From Actinomadura rudentiformis (GTDB lineage: Bacteria; Actinomycetota; Actinomycetes; Streptosporangiales; Streptosporangiaceae): a DNA stretch of 64,000 bases. Made by a program: the position numbers and the translations under genes. Of this stretch, positions 35,436 to 43,678 are shown piece after piece. The DNA lies in assembly GCF_008923185.1 (NCBI RefSeq), contig NZ_WBMT01000012.1:281173-345172 (forward strand). Direction: 5' to 3'. Position 1 is the first letter of the stretch. Each line of letters begins with the position of its first letter. Below the pieces are notes generated by a model that did not search any database, had not been told where the DNA came from, and saw nothing but the letters and a program-made list of their open reading frames with translations.

Positions 35436-36643
35436 CGGCTCACCGGCACGCGGGTCAGAGCCTGGGTGACGGGTGACCTCATGCGGCGGACCGTCTCGCC
35501 GTCGCGGCGAAGGTCCGTGCCGCTGAGGGCCTCCAGCGCCGCCGCGGCCAGCCGGCGGGCGGCCGGGGCGGCGAAGGCGGCCGGGGAGTGCCCGGCCAGT
35601 GACAGGTGAGGCTTCCGCTCGCGGGTGATGTCGAAGGTATCTGGGTCGTGGAAGACATCGGGATCGTGGTTGGCGGCGTCGACGAGGACGACCAGCTGGT
35701 CGCCGGCCTCGACGGGCTGCCCGGCGACGGTCAGGTCCCGGGTGGCGATCCGGCTCTCCAGGCGGACCGGGGGCACATGGCGGAGGGTCTCCTCGACGGC
35801 GTCGGCGGCCAGGGAGACGTCCTCGTGGAGGGCCCGCCACTGGGCCGGATGGTCGAGGAGCGCCAGGACGGCGCCGCAGATGAGATTCGCGGTGATGTCC
35901 ACCCCGACGGTGAAGGCGATCGTCCGGGCCTTGAACTCGTCGCCGTCCTCGTGCTCCAGGAGGGAGCGGAGTCCGTCGAAAGCCTTGATCATCCGCTGTG
36001 TCATGCCCAGTGTGGGCGGGCAGAGCAGGGCGTCCAGGAGCCCGGACGCCTCGGCGCACAGGGGGAGGGCACCGGCCCGGATTTCGGCGGGCAGCGCGTA
36101 GGCGTCTGCCAGAGCGTCGACGGTGGCCGGACGGGCGAAGTCCGTCATCAGGTCGAAGCCGTCGCCCGCCTCGCCGAGGACGCGGGAGAAGACCGCGACG
36201 GGGTCGTGGAACGTGGGCTGGGGCAGGCCGGTGTAGCCGGGGCCGTCCATGGCCAGGAGAGAGTCGTCCACGGTCAGGACGTGCTTCAGGGTGGCGGTGG
36301 CCTCGATGCCGAAGATGCGCTGGCGTGTCCCGCCTCGGCCGCCGGCCCTCCTCGAACGGGTCGTCCGGGCCTTCTCGGCGAGAGCGAGGGCCGGGTCGGC
36401 GAGGATCTCGGTCCCGGCGGCGTGGCAGGCGGTCACCCAGACGTCGGACTGGCTCTGGCGGAGCGCGGGGCGGCCCCGCATTCCAGGGAAGAGCCGGCGC
36501 GGTTCGACGCCCTGGTCGCGAAGGATCAGCGCGTAAGCGTCACCGCGGTTGCCGCGCATCCATTGGGTGCCGCGGGCGGCCAGCAGGTGCCGGGCGAGGT
36601 CGCTCTCCGTGCACAGCCGCGGATCTATCTGATGTTTGGTCAT
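35432..36643 (-). CDS. P450-homologous glycosyltransferase auxiliary protein (EryCII/DesVIII-like), no heme cysteine
   Basis: 403 residues with an overall P450 fold: an I-helix-like segment (GVDITANLICGAV), the K-helix ExxR as ETLRHVPP, and the HDPDTFDITR segment before the heme loop. Where an active P450 has FGxGxHxCxG, this protein reads LSLAGHSPAAFAAPAARRLA, with no cysteine. The acid-alcohol pair of the I-helix is also missing. It therefore cannot be a normal monooxygenase and matches the family of P450-like partners that activate antibiotic glycosyltransferases (EryCII, DesVIII, TylMIII). The ATG at 36643 is chosen over an upstream ATG-less extension because GAGGGG is 8 bases before it. 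Divergent from the FAD monooxygenase. Its partner glycosyltransferase is unknown. Confidence 0.85.
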   Translation of the reverse strand: MTKHQIDPRLCTESDLARHLLAARGTQWMRGNRGDAYALILRDQGVEPRRLFPGMRGRPALRQSQSDVWVTACHAAGTEILADPALALAEKARTTRSRRAGGRGGTRQRIFGIEATATLKHVLTVDDSLLAMDGPGYTGLPQPTFHDPVAVFSRVLGEAGDGFDLMTDFARPATVDALADAYALPAEIRAGALPLCAEASGLLDALLCPPTLGMTQRMIKAFDGLRSLLEHEDGDEFKARTIAFTVGVDITANLICGAVLALLDHPAQWRALHEDVSLAADAVEETLRHVPPVRLESRIATRDLTVAGQPVEAGDQLVVLVDAANHDPDVFHDPDTFDITRERKPHLSLAGHSPAAFAAPAARRLAAAALEALSGTDLRRDGETVRRMRSPVTQALTRVPVSR

Positions 36644-36755
36644 CTGGGAGTCCCCTCTCCAAATGGGGCGCACCTAGAATGCCCCAACCCTTTTTCTAGC
36701 GGCCGCCGAAGAACTGCGGCACCCCTGATTCGCCGCGTATGGGCCGCGTATGGAC

Positions 36756-36801
36756 AGGGGGTCTTTAGGGGCTGTGGGACAAGGGGTCGGCGTGTGAATC
36801 T
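36756..36801 (+). promoter_or_regulatory. Predicted promoter of the FAD monooxygenase gene
   Basis: AGGGGG (36756) and TAGGGG (36766) are 10 bp apart; GAATCT (36796-36801) follows after 24 bases. The leader to ATG 36865 would be about 55 bases. A single CAGGGG box on the other strand (36727-36722), 23 bases before TAGAAA, may serve the divergent P450-like gene. Confidence 0.45.
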
Positions 36802-36864
36802 GGGCCTGTCATCGACCCGAGAAAATGAGCAGTGGCTGCGTACCGACAGGACGGTGGAAAGGCC

Positions 36865-38085
36865 ATGACCACAGCCTTGGTTATCGGTGGGGGCGTCGCC
36901 GGGCCGGCGAGCGCGATTGCGCTGCAGAAGGCCGGGATCGAACCCATTCTCTACGAGGCGTACGACCGCGGCGCGGATGGGATCGGCCAGAATCTCGTCC
37001 TCGCCGTGAACGGTTACAGCGCCCTTCTCGAGCTGGGCGTGGGGCACCTGAAGCCGGGATTCGACATTCCGCGTTACCGGTTCCATCTCGGCAACGGCAA
37101 GCAGCTGTGCCAGGTGCTGAACGGCGATCCGCTGGAGGACGGCACCGCCGCGCACGCGATCACGCGTTCCGACCTTTACAAGGCACTCCGGGACGAGGCG
37201 ATCGACCGGGGCATCGAACTCAACTTCGGCAAGAAGCTGGTCGACGCCAAGATCGAGAACGACGGGGTCACGGCGTACTTCTCCGACGGGAGCAGCGCGC
37301 GCGGTGACCTGCTCGTCGGCGCCGACGGCCTGCACTCGGTCACCCGCAAGCTCATCGATCCGCAGGAGCTGACGTTCCGCTACGGCGGGCTGTGGACCAC
37401 CGGCGGCTACGCGACCGGGATCAACCCGCCCAGCCAGGCCGGGACCGAGTTCATGTACCTGGGCCGGCGGAGCTTCTTCTGCTACATCCCCGACCATGAC
37501 GGGCGCATCTGGTGGTACGCCACGGTCACCCGGCCGCATGAGCCCACGCCGCAGGAGCTGTCGGAGATCACGCCGGAGGCGTGGCGGAAGACCCTGACCG
37601 ACCTGTTCGGCGTGGACCGCAGCGCGGCGGTCGACATCATCAACGCCACCGAGGCGATCTGGCCGCCGCGCCCGATCCAGGACATCCCGCACGTGCCGAA
37701 GTGGCACAACGGGCGAATGATCATCATCGGCGACGCGTGCCACGCGGTCTCGCCGTCGGCGGGACAGGGCGTCTCGATGGCGATCGAGGACTCGCTGGTG
37801 CTGGCCAAGTGCCTGCGCGACATCCCCGACATCGCCGCGGCCTTCGACAAGTACGAGGAGATCCGGCGGCCGAGGGTCGAGAAGATCGTGGAGTTCGGCA
37901 AGGACTGCGGGCGGATGCTGGAGGTCCGCAACCAGGTGCGCCGGACGGGACGCGACGTGTTCGCGCGGTTCGCGTTCAACCAGAAGGCCGCCGAACGGGG
38001 GCACGAGAGCATGCGATGGCTCTACGACCACCGCATCAAGTGGGAGACCCCCGTCGGACGCGAGAGCGTCGGCGCCGGGGGATAG
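36865..38085 (+). CDS. FAD-dependent monooxygenase (group A aromatic-hydroxylase type)
   Basis: 406 residues with the three flavoprotein motifs in order: dinucleotide-binding GGGVAGPASAIAL near residue 7, the DG motif GADGLHS, and the GD motif GDACHAVSPSAGQG that binds the FAD ribityl chain. There is no signal or membrane segment. The family uses NAD(P)H and O2 for hydroxylation or epoxidation of small molecules, so it is a candidate tailoring enzyme of the polyene or of a sugar. Core vicenistatin pathways do not need such an enzyme, so it may mark a structural difference of this product. ATG 36865 is preceded by GGTGGAAAGG. It is followed by a hairpin and glycosyltransferase 4. Confidence 0.88.
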   Translation: MTTALVIGGGVAGPASAIALQKAGIEPILYEAYDRGADGIGQNLVLAVNGYSALLELGVGHLKPGFDIPRYRFHLGNGKQLCQVLNGDPLEDGTAAHAITRSDLYKALRDEAIDRGIELNFGKKLVDAKIENDGVTAYFSDGSSARGDLLVGADGLHSVTRKLIDPQELTFRYGGLWTTGGYATGINPPSQAGTEFMYLGRRSFFCYIPDHDGRIWWYATVTRPHEPTPQELSEITPEAWRKTLTDLFGVDRSAAVDIINATEAIWPPRPIQDIPHVPKWHNGRMIIIGDACHAVSPSAGQGVSMAIEDSLVLAKCLRDIPDIAAAFDKYEEIRRPRVEKIVEFGKDCGRMLEVRNQVRRTGRDVFARFAFNQKAAERGHESMRWLYDHRIKWETPVGRESVGAGG

Positions 38086-38097
38086 CGGACGCGGAAA

Positions 38098-38121
38098 CGC
38101 CGCCGTCGGGAATCGGCGGCG
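38098..38121. terminator. Hairpin after the FAD monooxygenase
   Basis: An 8-base perfect stem CGCCGCCG/CGGCGGCG with an 8-base loop lies 12 bases after the stop and is followed by CGCCTTTC. It may only attenuate, since the next gene has no clear promoter of its own. Confidence 0.5.
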
Positions 38122-38197
38122 GCGCCTTTCGCGTGCGGTGATCCCCTGCGGTGCCCGCGTGCGGTGCAGTTGTCGCTTCGATGCCGGGAGGCCTGCC

Positions 38198-39493
38198 ATG
38201 CGCGTACTTTTCGCCGTGTACGCGGCGAAGACGCATTTCTACAACATGGTGCCGCTGGCCTGGGCGCTGCGCGCCGCGGGCCATGACGTGCGGGTCGCGA
38301 GCGAGCCGGCGCTGGTCCCCGCGATCACGCGGACCGGCCTCACCGCCGTTCCGGTGGGGGACGAGGCCGACACGCCCCGGGACGAGGCCACCAGCGGCAC
38401 ATCGTGGCGGGACCTCAACGCGGGCGTGACCGAGACCCGCCCCGAGGTTCTGACGTGGGACTACGTGCTCGGAACGTTCACCATCGCCTGCTCGATGCAC
38501 TACGAGCACGCGACCGGTGGCCGGTCGATGCTGGACGACCTGGCGGGGTTCGCCCGCGACTGGCGGCCCGATCTGGTGGTCTGGGACGCGCTCACGTTCG
38601 CCGGGCCGGTCGCGGCCCAGGTGAGCGGCGCGGCGCAGGCCCGGATGTTGTTCGGCATCGACTACATCGGGCGGATGTACTGCGACTACGCCCGGCTGCT
38701 GGCCGAGCAGCCGCCGGAACGCCGTGACGACCCGATCGGCGACTGGCTGGCCGGCCGGCTGGCCCGGTTCGATACCGCGTACGAGCCCGGGCTGGCCACC
38801 GAGATGATGACGGGGCAGTGGACGATCGACCCGACCCCCTCGTTCATGCAGTTCCCGCTGGACCTGCCGTTCCGGCGAATGCGATACGTGCCCTACAACG
38901 GGCCCAGCGACGTTCCGGAGTGGGTGCGCGTGCGGCCGGAGAAGCCGCGGGTCTGCCTCACGCTCGGCATGACGGCGCGCGAGTCCCTCGGCGGCGACCT
39001 GTTCTCGGTCGCCGACATGCTGGAGGCCGTGGCCGAGCTCGACATCGAACTGGTCGCCACCCTCAACTCCGAGCAGATCGCCGAGATGCCGGTGCTGCCC
39101 GCCAACGTGCGGGTCGTGGACTTCGTGCCGCTGAACGACCTGCTGCCGAGCTGCTCGGCGATCATCCATCACGGCGGGTTCGGCACGCTGGGGAACGCGA
39201 TGGTGCACGGCGTTCCCAACATCATCGCGCCTGGCCACTACTGGGACGAGGTCGGTTTCGGCCAGGCCCTGGAGGGCCGCGGCGCCGGGCTGATGCTCGA
39301 CTACCGGCAGAAGGCGGGCGAGGGCCTGCGCAGCGGCCTCGACCTGGACGGGCTGCGCACGATGCTCGCCCGCGTCCTGGATGAACCGTCGTTCCGCGCG
39401 AACTCCGCGTTGATCCGCGAGGAGATCGAGGCGACGCCCAGCCCGCGCGACCTGGCCCGCGACCTGGAACGGCTGGCCGCCGGAGACCGCTAG
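38198..39493 (+). CDS. Macrolactam glycosyltransferase 4
   Basis: 431 residues; paralogue of the enzymes at 29257 and 30578. The N-terminus MRVLFAVYAAKTHFYNMVP holds the probable catalytic His13. Donor-site motifs are HHGGFGTLGN and PGHYWDEVGFGQAL; here GHY replaces the aromatic AWW/APWW of the two paralogues, which may change sugar choice. GGGAGG is well placed before ATG 38198. It lies 112 bases after the FAD monooxygenase and close to the P450-like auxiliary gene, so it is a plausible partner of that protein. It ends before a strong bidirectional hairpin. Confidence 0.87.
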   Translation: MRVLFAVYAAKTHFYNMVPLAWALRAAGHDVRVASEPALVPAITRTGLTAVPVGDEADTPRDEATSGTSWRDLNAGVTETRPEVLTWDYVLGTFTIACSMHYEHATGGRSMLDDLAGFARDWRPDLVVWDALTFAGPVAAQVSGAAQARMLFGIDYIGRMYCDYARLLAEQPPERRDDPIGDWLAGRLARFDTAYEPGLATEMMTGQWTIDPTPSFMQFPLDLPFRRMRYVPYNGPSDVPEWVRVRPEKPRVCLTLGMTARESLGGDLFSVADMLEAVAELDIELVATLNSEQIAEMPVLPANVRVVDFVPLNDLLPSCSAIIHHGGFGTLGNAMVHGVPNIIAPGHYWDEVGFGQALEGRGAGLMLDYRQKAGEGLRSGLDLDGLRTMLARVLDEPSFRANSALIREEIEATPSPRDLARDLERLAAGDR

Positions 39494-39510
39494 ACCGGCC
39501 CACACGGCAC

Positions 39511-39542
39511 AAGACCCGGCCACCTTCCGGTGGCCGGGTCTT
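39511..39542. terminator. Strong bidirectional hairpin
   Basis: A perfect 14-base stem, AAGACCCGGCCACC with its complement at 39529-39542, and a 4-base TTCC loop. It lies between the convergent glycosyltransferase 4 and C-methyltransferase genes and probably terminates both. Confidence 0.82.
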
Positions 39543-39555
39543 CGCTCGTGTGTGG

Positions 39556-40752
39556 TCAGACGATGTGGACCTCGGGGACGTAGATGATCCACTTGCCGCC
39601 GGCAGCGCGGAACGCCTCCTCCTTGGCCATGATCTCTTCGGCGTGGTTCCAGGCGAACAGCAGCGCGTAGTCGGGGTAGTCGTCGCTGAACGCCGCCGGT
39701 GGGCGCACCGGAATGTGGGCGCCGGGAGTCACCTTGCCGTGCTTGGACGGGGTGGTGTCGCAGACGAACGGGACCAGGTCCGGGCCGATGCCGCAGTAGT
39801 TGGTGACCGTTGAGCTCTTGGCGGTGGCCCCATAGCCGGCGACGCGCTTGCCGTCGGCGGCGAGCCTCTCCAGCAGCTCCCGCAGGTCGGTCCGGATCCG
39901 GGTGACGCGGTCCGCGAACGCGGCGAGCGTCGAAGGATCGGTCAGCCGGTCGTTCTCCTCGGCGGCGAGGAGCCTCGCCACGGCCGGGGTCACTGGAGCG
40001 CTTCCGGCGCGGCCGAGCGTGTAGCGGATCTGACCGCCGTGCACGGGAAGCCATTCGGCGTCCAGGAGCTCGAAGCCGAAGTGCCGGGCCATGCTCCGCA
40101 CCGAGCCGACCGTGAAGAAGTAGAAGTGCTCGTCGTAGATCTGGTCGAAGCTGGTCCGGCCGATGATCTCGCCGAAGTAGGGGTCCTCGAAGACCAGCAC
40201 CCCCTGTGGCGAGAGCAGCGCGTCGGCCCCCGCGATGACGGCTCCGATGTCGGGGATGTCGCAGATGGTGTTGGCGGCGTAGATGACGTCGGCGGGACCG
40301 TCCGAGGCCCTGACCTCGGCGGCGGACTCGGCGTCGAAGAACGCGCCGTGCGTGCGCACCCCGCCGACGCCGGTCGGTTCGAAGGCCAGATGGCGGACGC
40401 CCGCGTCGCGCACGGTCTGCAGCGTGACGCCGTCGTTGCAGCCGATCTCCACCATGAACGGGTCGGGACCGGTCAGCCGGTCGGCGAGGAAACGGCGCGC
40501 GGTCTCCTCGAAGTGCGCGCGCATCACCGTGGAGTTGGACGAGTGGTAGGGGTAGCCCTTGTGGAAGAGCTGCTCCGGCGGGATCTCCTCCAGCAGCTGC
40601 ACCATGCCGCACGACTCGCAGGCGCCGATGGCCAGCCGGTAGAAGAACTCGTCGCCGACCTGCTCAGGCGTGATGAACGCCTGCGACAGGGGGTGGCGGC
40701 CGAAGTCGAAGAACTCGTGGACGGGGGCGCGGCAGACCCGGCAGTTCGACAT
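39556..40752 (-). CDS. NDP-hexose 3-C-methyltransferase (EvaC/TylCIII-like)
   Basis: 398 residues. The N-terminus has a zinc-binding pair of CxxC motifs (CRVC at residue 4 and CESC further on), followed by the putative-methyltransferase domain with SAM motif VEIGCNDGVTLQ, a CDIPDIGAVI helix, the EHFYFFTVGS segment, and a C-terminal domain with GYGATAKSSTVTNY. This layout is specific to sugar C-methyltransferases such as TylCIII and EvaC, which methylate C-3 next to a keto or amino-bearing carbon. It is the last gene of the operon aminotransferase, 2,3-dehydratase, C-methyltransferase. ATG 40752 is chosen because it directly precedes the zinc motif; GGAG is 11 bases upstream. Confidence 0.9.
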   Translation of the reverse strand: MSNCRVCRAPVHEFFDFGRHPLSQAFITPEQVGDEFFYRLAIGACESCGMVQLLEEIPPEQLFHKGYPYHSSNSTVMRAHFEETARRFLADRLTGPDPFMVEIGCNDGVTLQTVRDAGVRHLAFEPTGVGGVRTHGAFFDAESAAEVRASDGPADVIYAANTICDIPDIGAVIAGADALLSPQGVLVFEDPYFGEIIGRTSFDQIYDEHFYFFTVGSVRSMARHFGFELLDAEWLPVHGGQIRYTLGRAGSAPVTPAVARLLAAEENDRLTDPSTLAAFADRVTRIRTDLRELLERLAADGKRVAGYGATAKSSTVTNYCGIGPDLVPFVCDTTPSKHGKVTPGAHIPVRPPAAFSDDYPDYALLFAWNHAEEIMAKEEAFRAAGGKWIIYVPEVHIV

Positions 40753-40781
40753 GAGCAGGCATACTCCGGAAGTCGTGGGGA

Positions 40782-42272
40782 TCAGGCGGCGGGCGGGGCG
40801 GACAGGCTGTGCAGGCAGGCCACCAGGCTGCGCGCCTGGATGTTGACGTAGTGGCTGTGCCGTAGCAGATCCACCAGCTGGTGGACCGCGATCCAGCGGA
40901 AACCGGGATGCTCGGCCTCGGTCTCGGCTGCGGTGCCGGCCTCGTCGGCCTCCACGATGAGATAGCGGCTGGCGGCATGGTGGAAACGCCCGCCCTCCTC
41001 CGAGAGCGTGACGTCGTAGCGGATGCGTTCCGGCGGCGCGGACAGGACCGCGTCCAGGAACGGCGGGCGAGCCTGGCCGGGAAGCGCGTCGTAGTTGGTC
41101 GGTGCGACGTCGACCGTCGGGGCCAGCTCGGCGGTGTCGCGGCAGCCCGGCTCGGGCCGCAGATGCAGCAGGACGTGCAGGACGCCGTCGATCCGGCGGG
41201 TGAGCAGTGCGACGATGCCGTTCTCGGACGGCTCGATCATCGGCTGGGACCAGCGCCGCACCTCGCGGCCCGACGCCTGGATGTCCACGGCGATGACCTC
41301 GAAGAACCGGCCGGTGTCGTGTGCGATGGAGTACTCGCCGCGGTGCCAGCGTTCCACCCGGTTGAGCGGGATCCGGCTGACGGTGACGTCGGCGTTGCTG
41401 CGGTAGTCGGTGATCCAGCGCAGCAGCTCGCCGGTCGAGTGGACGCTGCCGTGCGCCGACGCGCAGGAGCGCGCCAGCGCCAGCCGGAAGGGGTCGCCGC
41501 CCGGCCGCATCGTCTGCAGCAGGTGGGCGCCGTCGAACGGCAGGCACGACAGGACCGTGCGGGCGTCCATGTTGACGACGTTCTCCAGCGCGAGCAGCCT
41601 GTGCAGCTGGCCGAGCGTCAGCCAGCAGAAGCCGTCGAGCAACTCGACGTCGTCGGTGACCGCGACGACCATGTTGCGGTTGTGCTTGCGCAGGAACCAC
41701 GAGCCCTGCTCCGACTGGCGCACATCGGTGATCAGCAGGTGCCGGGAGGGATCGCGGAAGTACTCCAGGTACGGCACGCCCCGGCCCCGGTGCACCCCCT
41801 CGTAGTTGCTGCGGGTGGCCTGCACGGTCGGCGAGATCTGCAGCCCGTTGGCGTTGCCGGGCTCGACCTTGGCCTGCATCAGGCAGTGCAGCACGCCGTC
41901 GAACTCCTTGACCAGGATGCCGAGGATCCCGATCTCCGCCTGGATGATGATCGGCTGGGTCCAGCGCGGCACGGCGTGCCCGGGCACGTGCGCCGCCACG
42001 CCCTCCACGGTGAAGAACTTGCCGCTGTCGTGGCCGATGTTGCCGGTCAGCGGATCGATGTGCCAGCCGTCCAGGTCGTTCAGCGGGATCCGGGTGACGT
42101 GCGTGGACGACCGGTTCCCGAATTCGGCCAGCCAGCCGTGGAAGTCCCGCATCGGCATGAGCGGGCTGTCCGGGGTCAGGACGGACCTCGCGATCTTCTC
42201 GGAGATCCATCGGTCGTCCAGGCCCGCCGGGCGGGCCGGGACCGTCCGGCGAGGGGCGGAAAGGTGGGTCAT
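40782..42272 (-). CDS. NDP-hexose 2,3-dehydratase
   Basis: 496 residues with two homologous halves, each containing a WL.(E/D)Y/F..R…V.RIPL block and a W.QP(I/M)I segment, which is the internal duplication typical of TylX3/EvaA-type dehydratases. These enzymes remove the C-2 hydroxyl of NDP-4-keto-6-deoxyglucose and give a 2-deoxy-3,4-diketo sugar, the first committed step to 2-deoxy sugars. The product is the substrate expected by the aminotransferase encoded just upstream. ATG 42272 has GAGGAG about 8 bases before it. Second gene of a three-gene minus-strand operon. Confidence 0.93.
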   Translation of the reverse strand: MTHLSAPRRTVPARPAGLDDRWISEKIARSVLTPDSPLMPMRDFHGWLAEFGNRSSTHVTRIPLNDLDGWHIDPLTGNIGHDSGKFFTVEGVAAHVPGHAVPRWTQPIIIQAEIGILGILVKEFDGVLHCLMQAKVEPGNANGLQISPTVQATRSNYEGVHRGRGVPYLEYFRDPSRHLLITDVRQSEQGSWFLRKHNRNMVVAVTDDVELLDGFCWLTLGQLHRLLALENVVNMDARTVLSCLPFDGAHLLQTMRPGGDPFRLALARSCASAHGSVHSTGELLRWITDYRSNADVTVSRIPLNRVERWHRGEYSIAHDTGRFFEVIAVDIQASGREVRRWSQPMIEPSENGIVALLTRRIDGVLHVLLHLRPEPGCRDTAELAPTVDVAPTNYDALPGQARPPFLDAVLSAPPERIRYDVTLSEEGGRFHHAASRYLIVEADEAGTAAETEAEHPGFRWIAVHQLVDLLRHSHYVNIQARSLVACLHSLSAPPAA

Positions 42273-42330
42273 CGTGGGGCTCCTCGGCCGCCGCGCGGCG
42301 CCTCGGGCGCCGGACCGCGCTGGCTCACGG

Positions 42331-43440
42331 TCACAGCGTCCGCAGGACTTCGCGGACGGCGTAGATCACCTTGTCCTGGACGTCCTCGGACAGGGACGGG
42401 TACATGGGCAGCGAGAAGATCTCCTTGGCCAGCGCCTCGGTGACCGGCAGCGAGCCCTCCGCGTACCCGAGATGGCTGAAGCCGGTCATCGTGTGGACCG
42501 GCCACGGATAGCTGATGTTGAGGGAGATGTCGTAGCCCTTGAGCGCCTCGATGATGCGATCGCGCTCGGGGTGGCGGACGACGTAGACGTAGTAGACGTG
42601 CTCGTTGCCCGGATTGGTCGCCGGAAGGACCAGCCCGGTGTCGCCCAGGCCCTCCTCGTACCGGCGCGCCACCGCGCGGCGGCCCTCGACGTAGCCGTCC
42701 AGCCGCGTGAGCTTGCGGCGCAGGATCTCGGCGTGGACCTCGTCGAGGCGGCTGTTGTGGCCGGGCGTCTGGACGACGTAGTAGACCTTCTCCATGCCGT
42801 AGTACCGCAGCCGGCGCAGCGCCGCGTCGACCTCGGGATCGTCGGTGACGACCGCGCCGCCGTCCCCGTAGGCGCCGAGCACCTTGGTGGGGTAGAACGA
42901 GAACGCGGCGGCGTCGCTCATCGTCCCGGCGAGCCGGCCGTGGTGCGTCGCGGAGTGCGCCTGCGCGCAGTCCTCCAGGATCTTCAGGCCGTGCTCGGCG
43001 GCGAGCCGCTCCAGTGGCGCCATGTCGACGCACTGCCCGTACAGGTGGACTGGCAGCAGGCACTTGGTCCGCGGAGTGATGGCCGCCTCGACCTGCCCGA
43101 CGTCCATCAGATAGTCCTCGGCGCGCACGTCGACGAAGACGGGTGTGGCGCCGGCGCCGTCGATGGCGAGGACCGTGGGCGCGGCGGTGTTGGAGACGGT
43201 GATGACCTCGTCGCCGGGGCCGACGCCGAGGGCCTGCAGCCCGAGCTTCACCGCGTTGGTGCCGTTGTCGACGCCGACGCAGTGGCCGAGCCCGTGGTGG
43301 CCGGCGAACTCCCGCTCGAATCCTGCCACGCTGTCGCCCAGCACCAGTTTCCCGGAGCCGAACACCTTGTCGACGGCATCGAGGATGTCGTCCCGTTCCT
43401 TCTCGTACTCCGCTGTGTAGTTCCACACATAAGTGGTCAC
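42331..43440 (-). CDS. NDP-sugar 3-aminotransferase (DegT/DnrJ/EryC1/StrS family)
   Basis: 369 residues of a fold-I PLP enzyme. Visible are the phosphate-binding GTNAVKLGLQAL, DCAQAHSA with the PLP-nitrogen aspartate, and the Schiff-base lysine in FYPTKVLGAYGDGG (Lys186). The segment NTAAPTVLAIDGAGA and the overall length match sugar 3-aminotransferases such as EvaB, TylB and DesV. With the dehydratase and the C-methyltransferase of the same operon it predicts a 2,3,6-trideoxy-3-amino-3-C-methyl sugar. It is the promoter-proximal gene, divergent from rmlA. No other sugar aminotransferase is in the window. Confidence 0.92.
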   Translation of the reverse strand: MTTYVWNYTAEYEKERDDILDAVDKVFGSGKLVLGDSVAGFEREFAGHHGLGHCVGVDNGTNAVKLGLQALGVGPGDEVITVSNTAAPTVLAIDGAGATPVFVDVRAEDYLMDVGQVEAAITPRTKCLLPVHLYGQCVDMAPLERLAAEHGLKILEDCAQAHSATHHGRLAGTMSDAAAFSFYPTKVLGAYGDGGAVVTDDPEVDAALRRLRYYGMEKVYYVVQTPGHNSRLDEVHAEILRRKLTRLDGYVEGRRAVARRYEEGLGDTGLVLPATNPGNEHVYYVYVVRHPERDRIIEALKGYDISLNISYPWPVHTMTGFSHLGYAEGSLPVTEALAKEIFSLPMYPSLSEDVQDKVIYAVREVLRTL

Positions 43441-43519
43441 GGCGGGCTACCTCCTGCACGACACGGCACGCTGGCCAAAGGGAAGACTGGTCGTTGCCCT
43501 ATTTAAGAGTCCAATCGGA

Positions 43520-43564
43520 ATTCAATGTCGCGGGGGAGTGTGCGGCAACCCCTAATTGCCCCAG
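43520..43564 (-). promoter_or_regulatory. Predicted promoter of the aminotransferase/2,3-dehydratase/C-methyltransferase operon
   Basis: On the minus strand CTGGGG (43564-43559) and TAGGGG (43554-43549) are 10 bp apart. A weak -10-like TTGAAT (43525-43520) follows after 23 bases; the leader would be about 75 bases. The box pair is good, the -10 poor. Confidence 0.45.
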
Positions 43565-43600
43565 CGCCCGGGGCCGTACCCCAGACCTTTCGGCAATCCA

Positions 43601-43629
43601 TGACGGGTTCGCGGAATCGGGGTTAGCGT
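43601..43629 (+). promoter_or_regulatory. Candidate housekeeping-type promoter of rmlA
   Basis: TGACGG (43601-43606) and TAGCGT (43624-43629) are spaced by 17 bases, close to the actinomycete sigma-70 consensus. No forward G-box pair precedes it, in contrast to most operons of the cluster. The leader to ATG 43679 would be about 43 bases. Confidence 0.45.
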
Positions 43630-43678
43630 CGGTTATCTTTGGCCTTATCCATGGCATCCGTTACGAGGATGGGATCAG

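Noticed and set aside
35432..36643. Annotation as an active cytochrome P450 monooxygenase
   Set aside because: The heme-binding cysteine loop and the I-helix acid-alcohol pair are absent, although the fold and ExxR are recognisable.
38036..40612. 858-codon minus-strand frame across the FAD monooxygenase end, glycosyltransferase 4 and C-methyltransferase
   Set aside because: It overlaps two real genes with clear motifs in other frames, crosses a strong terminator hairpin, and is arginine-rich low-complexity sequence.
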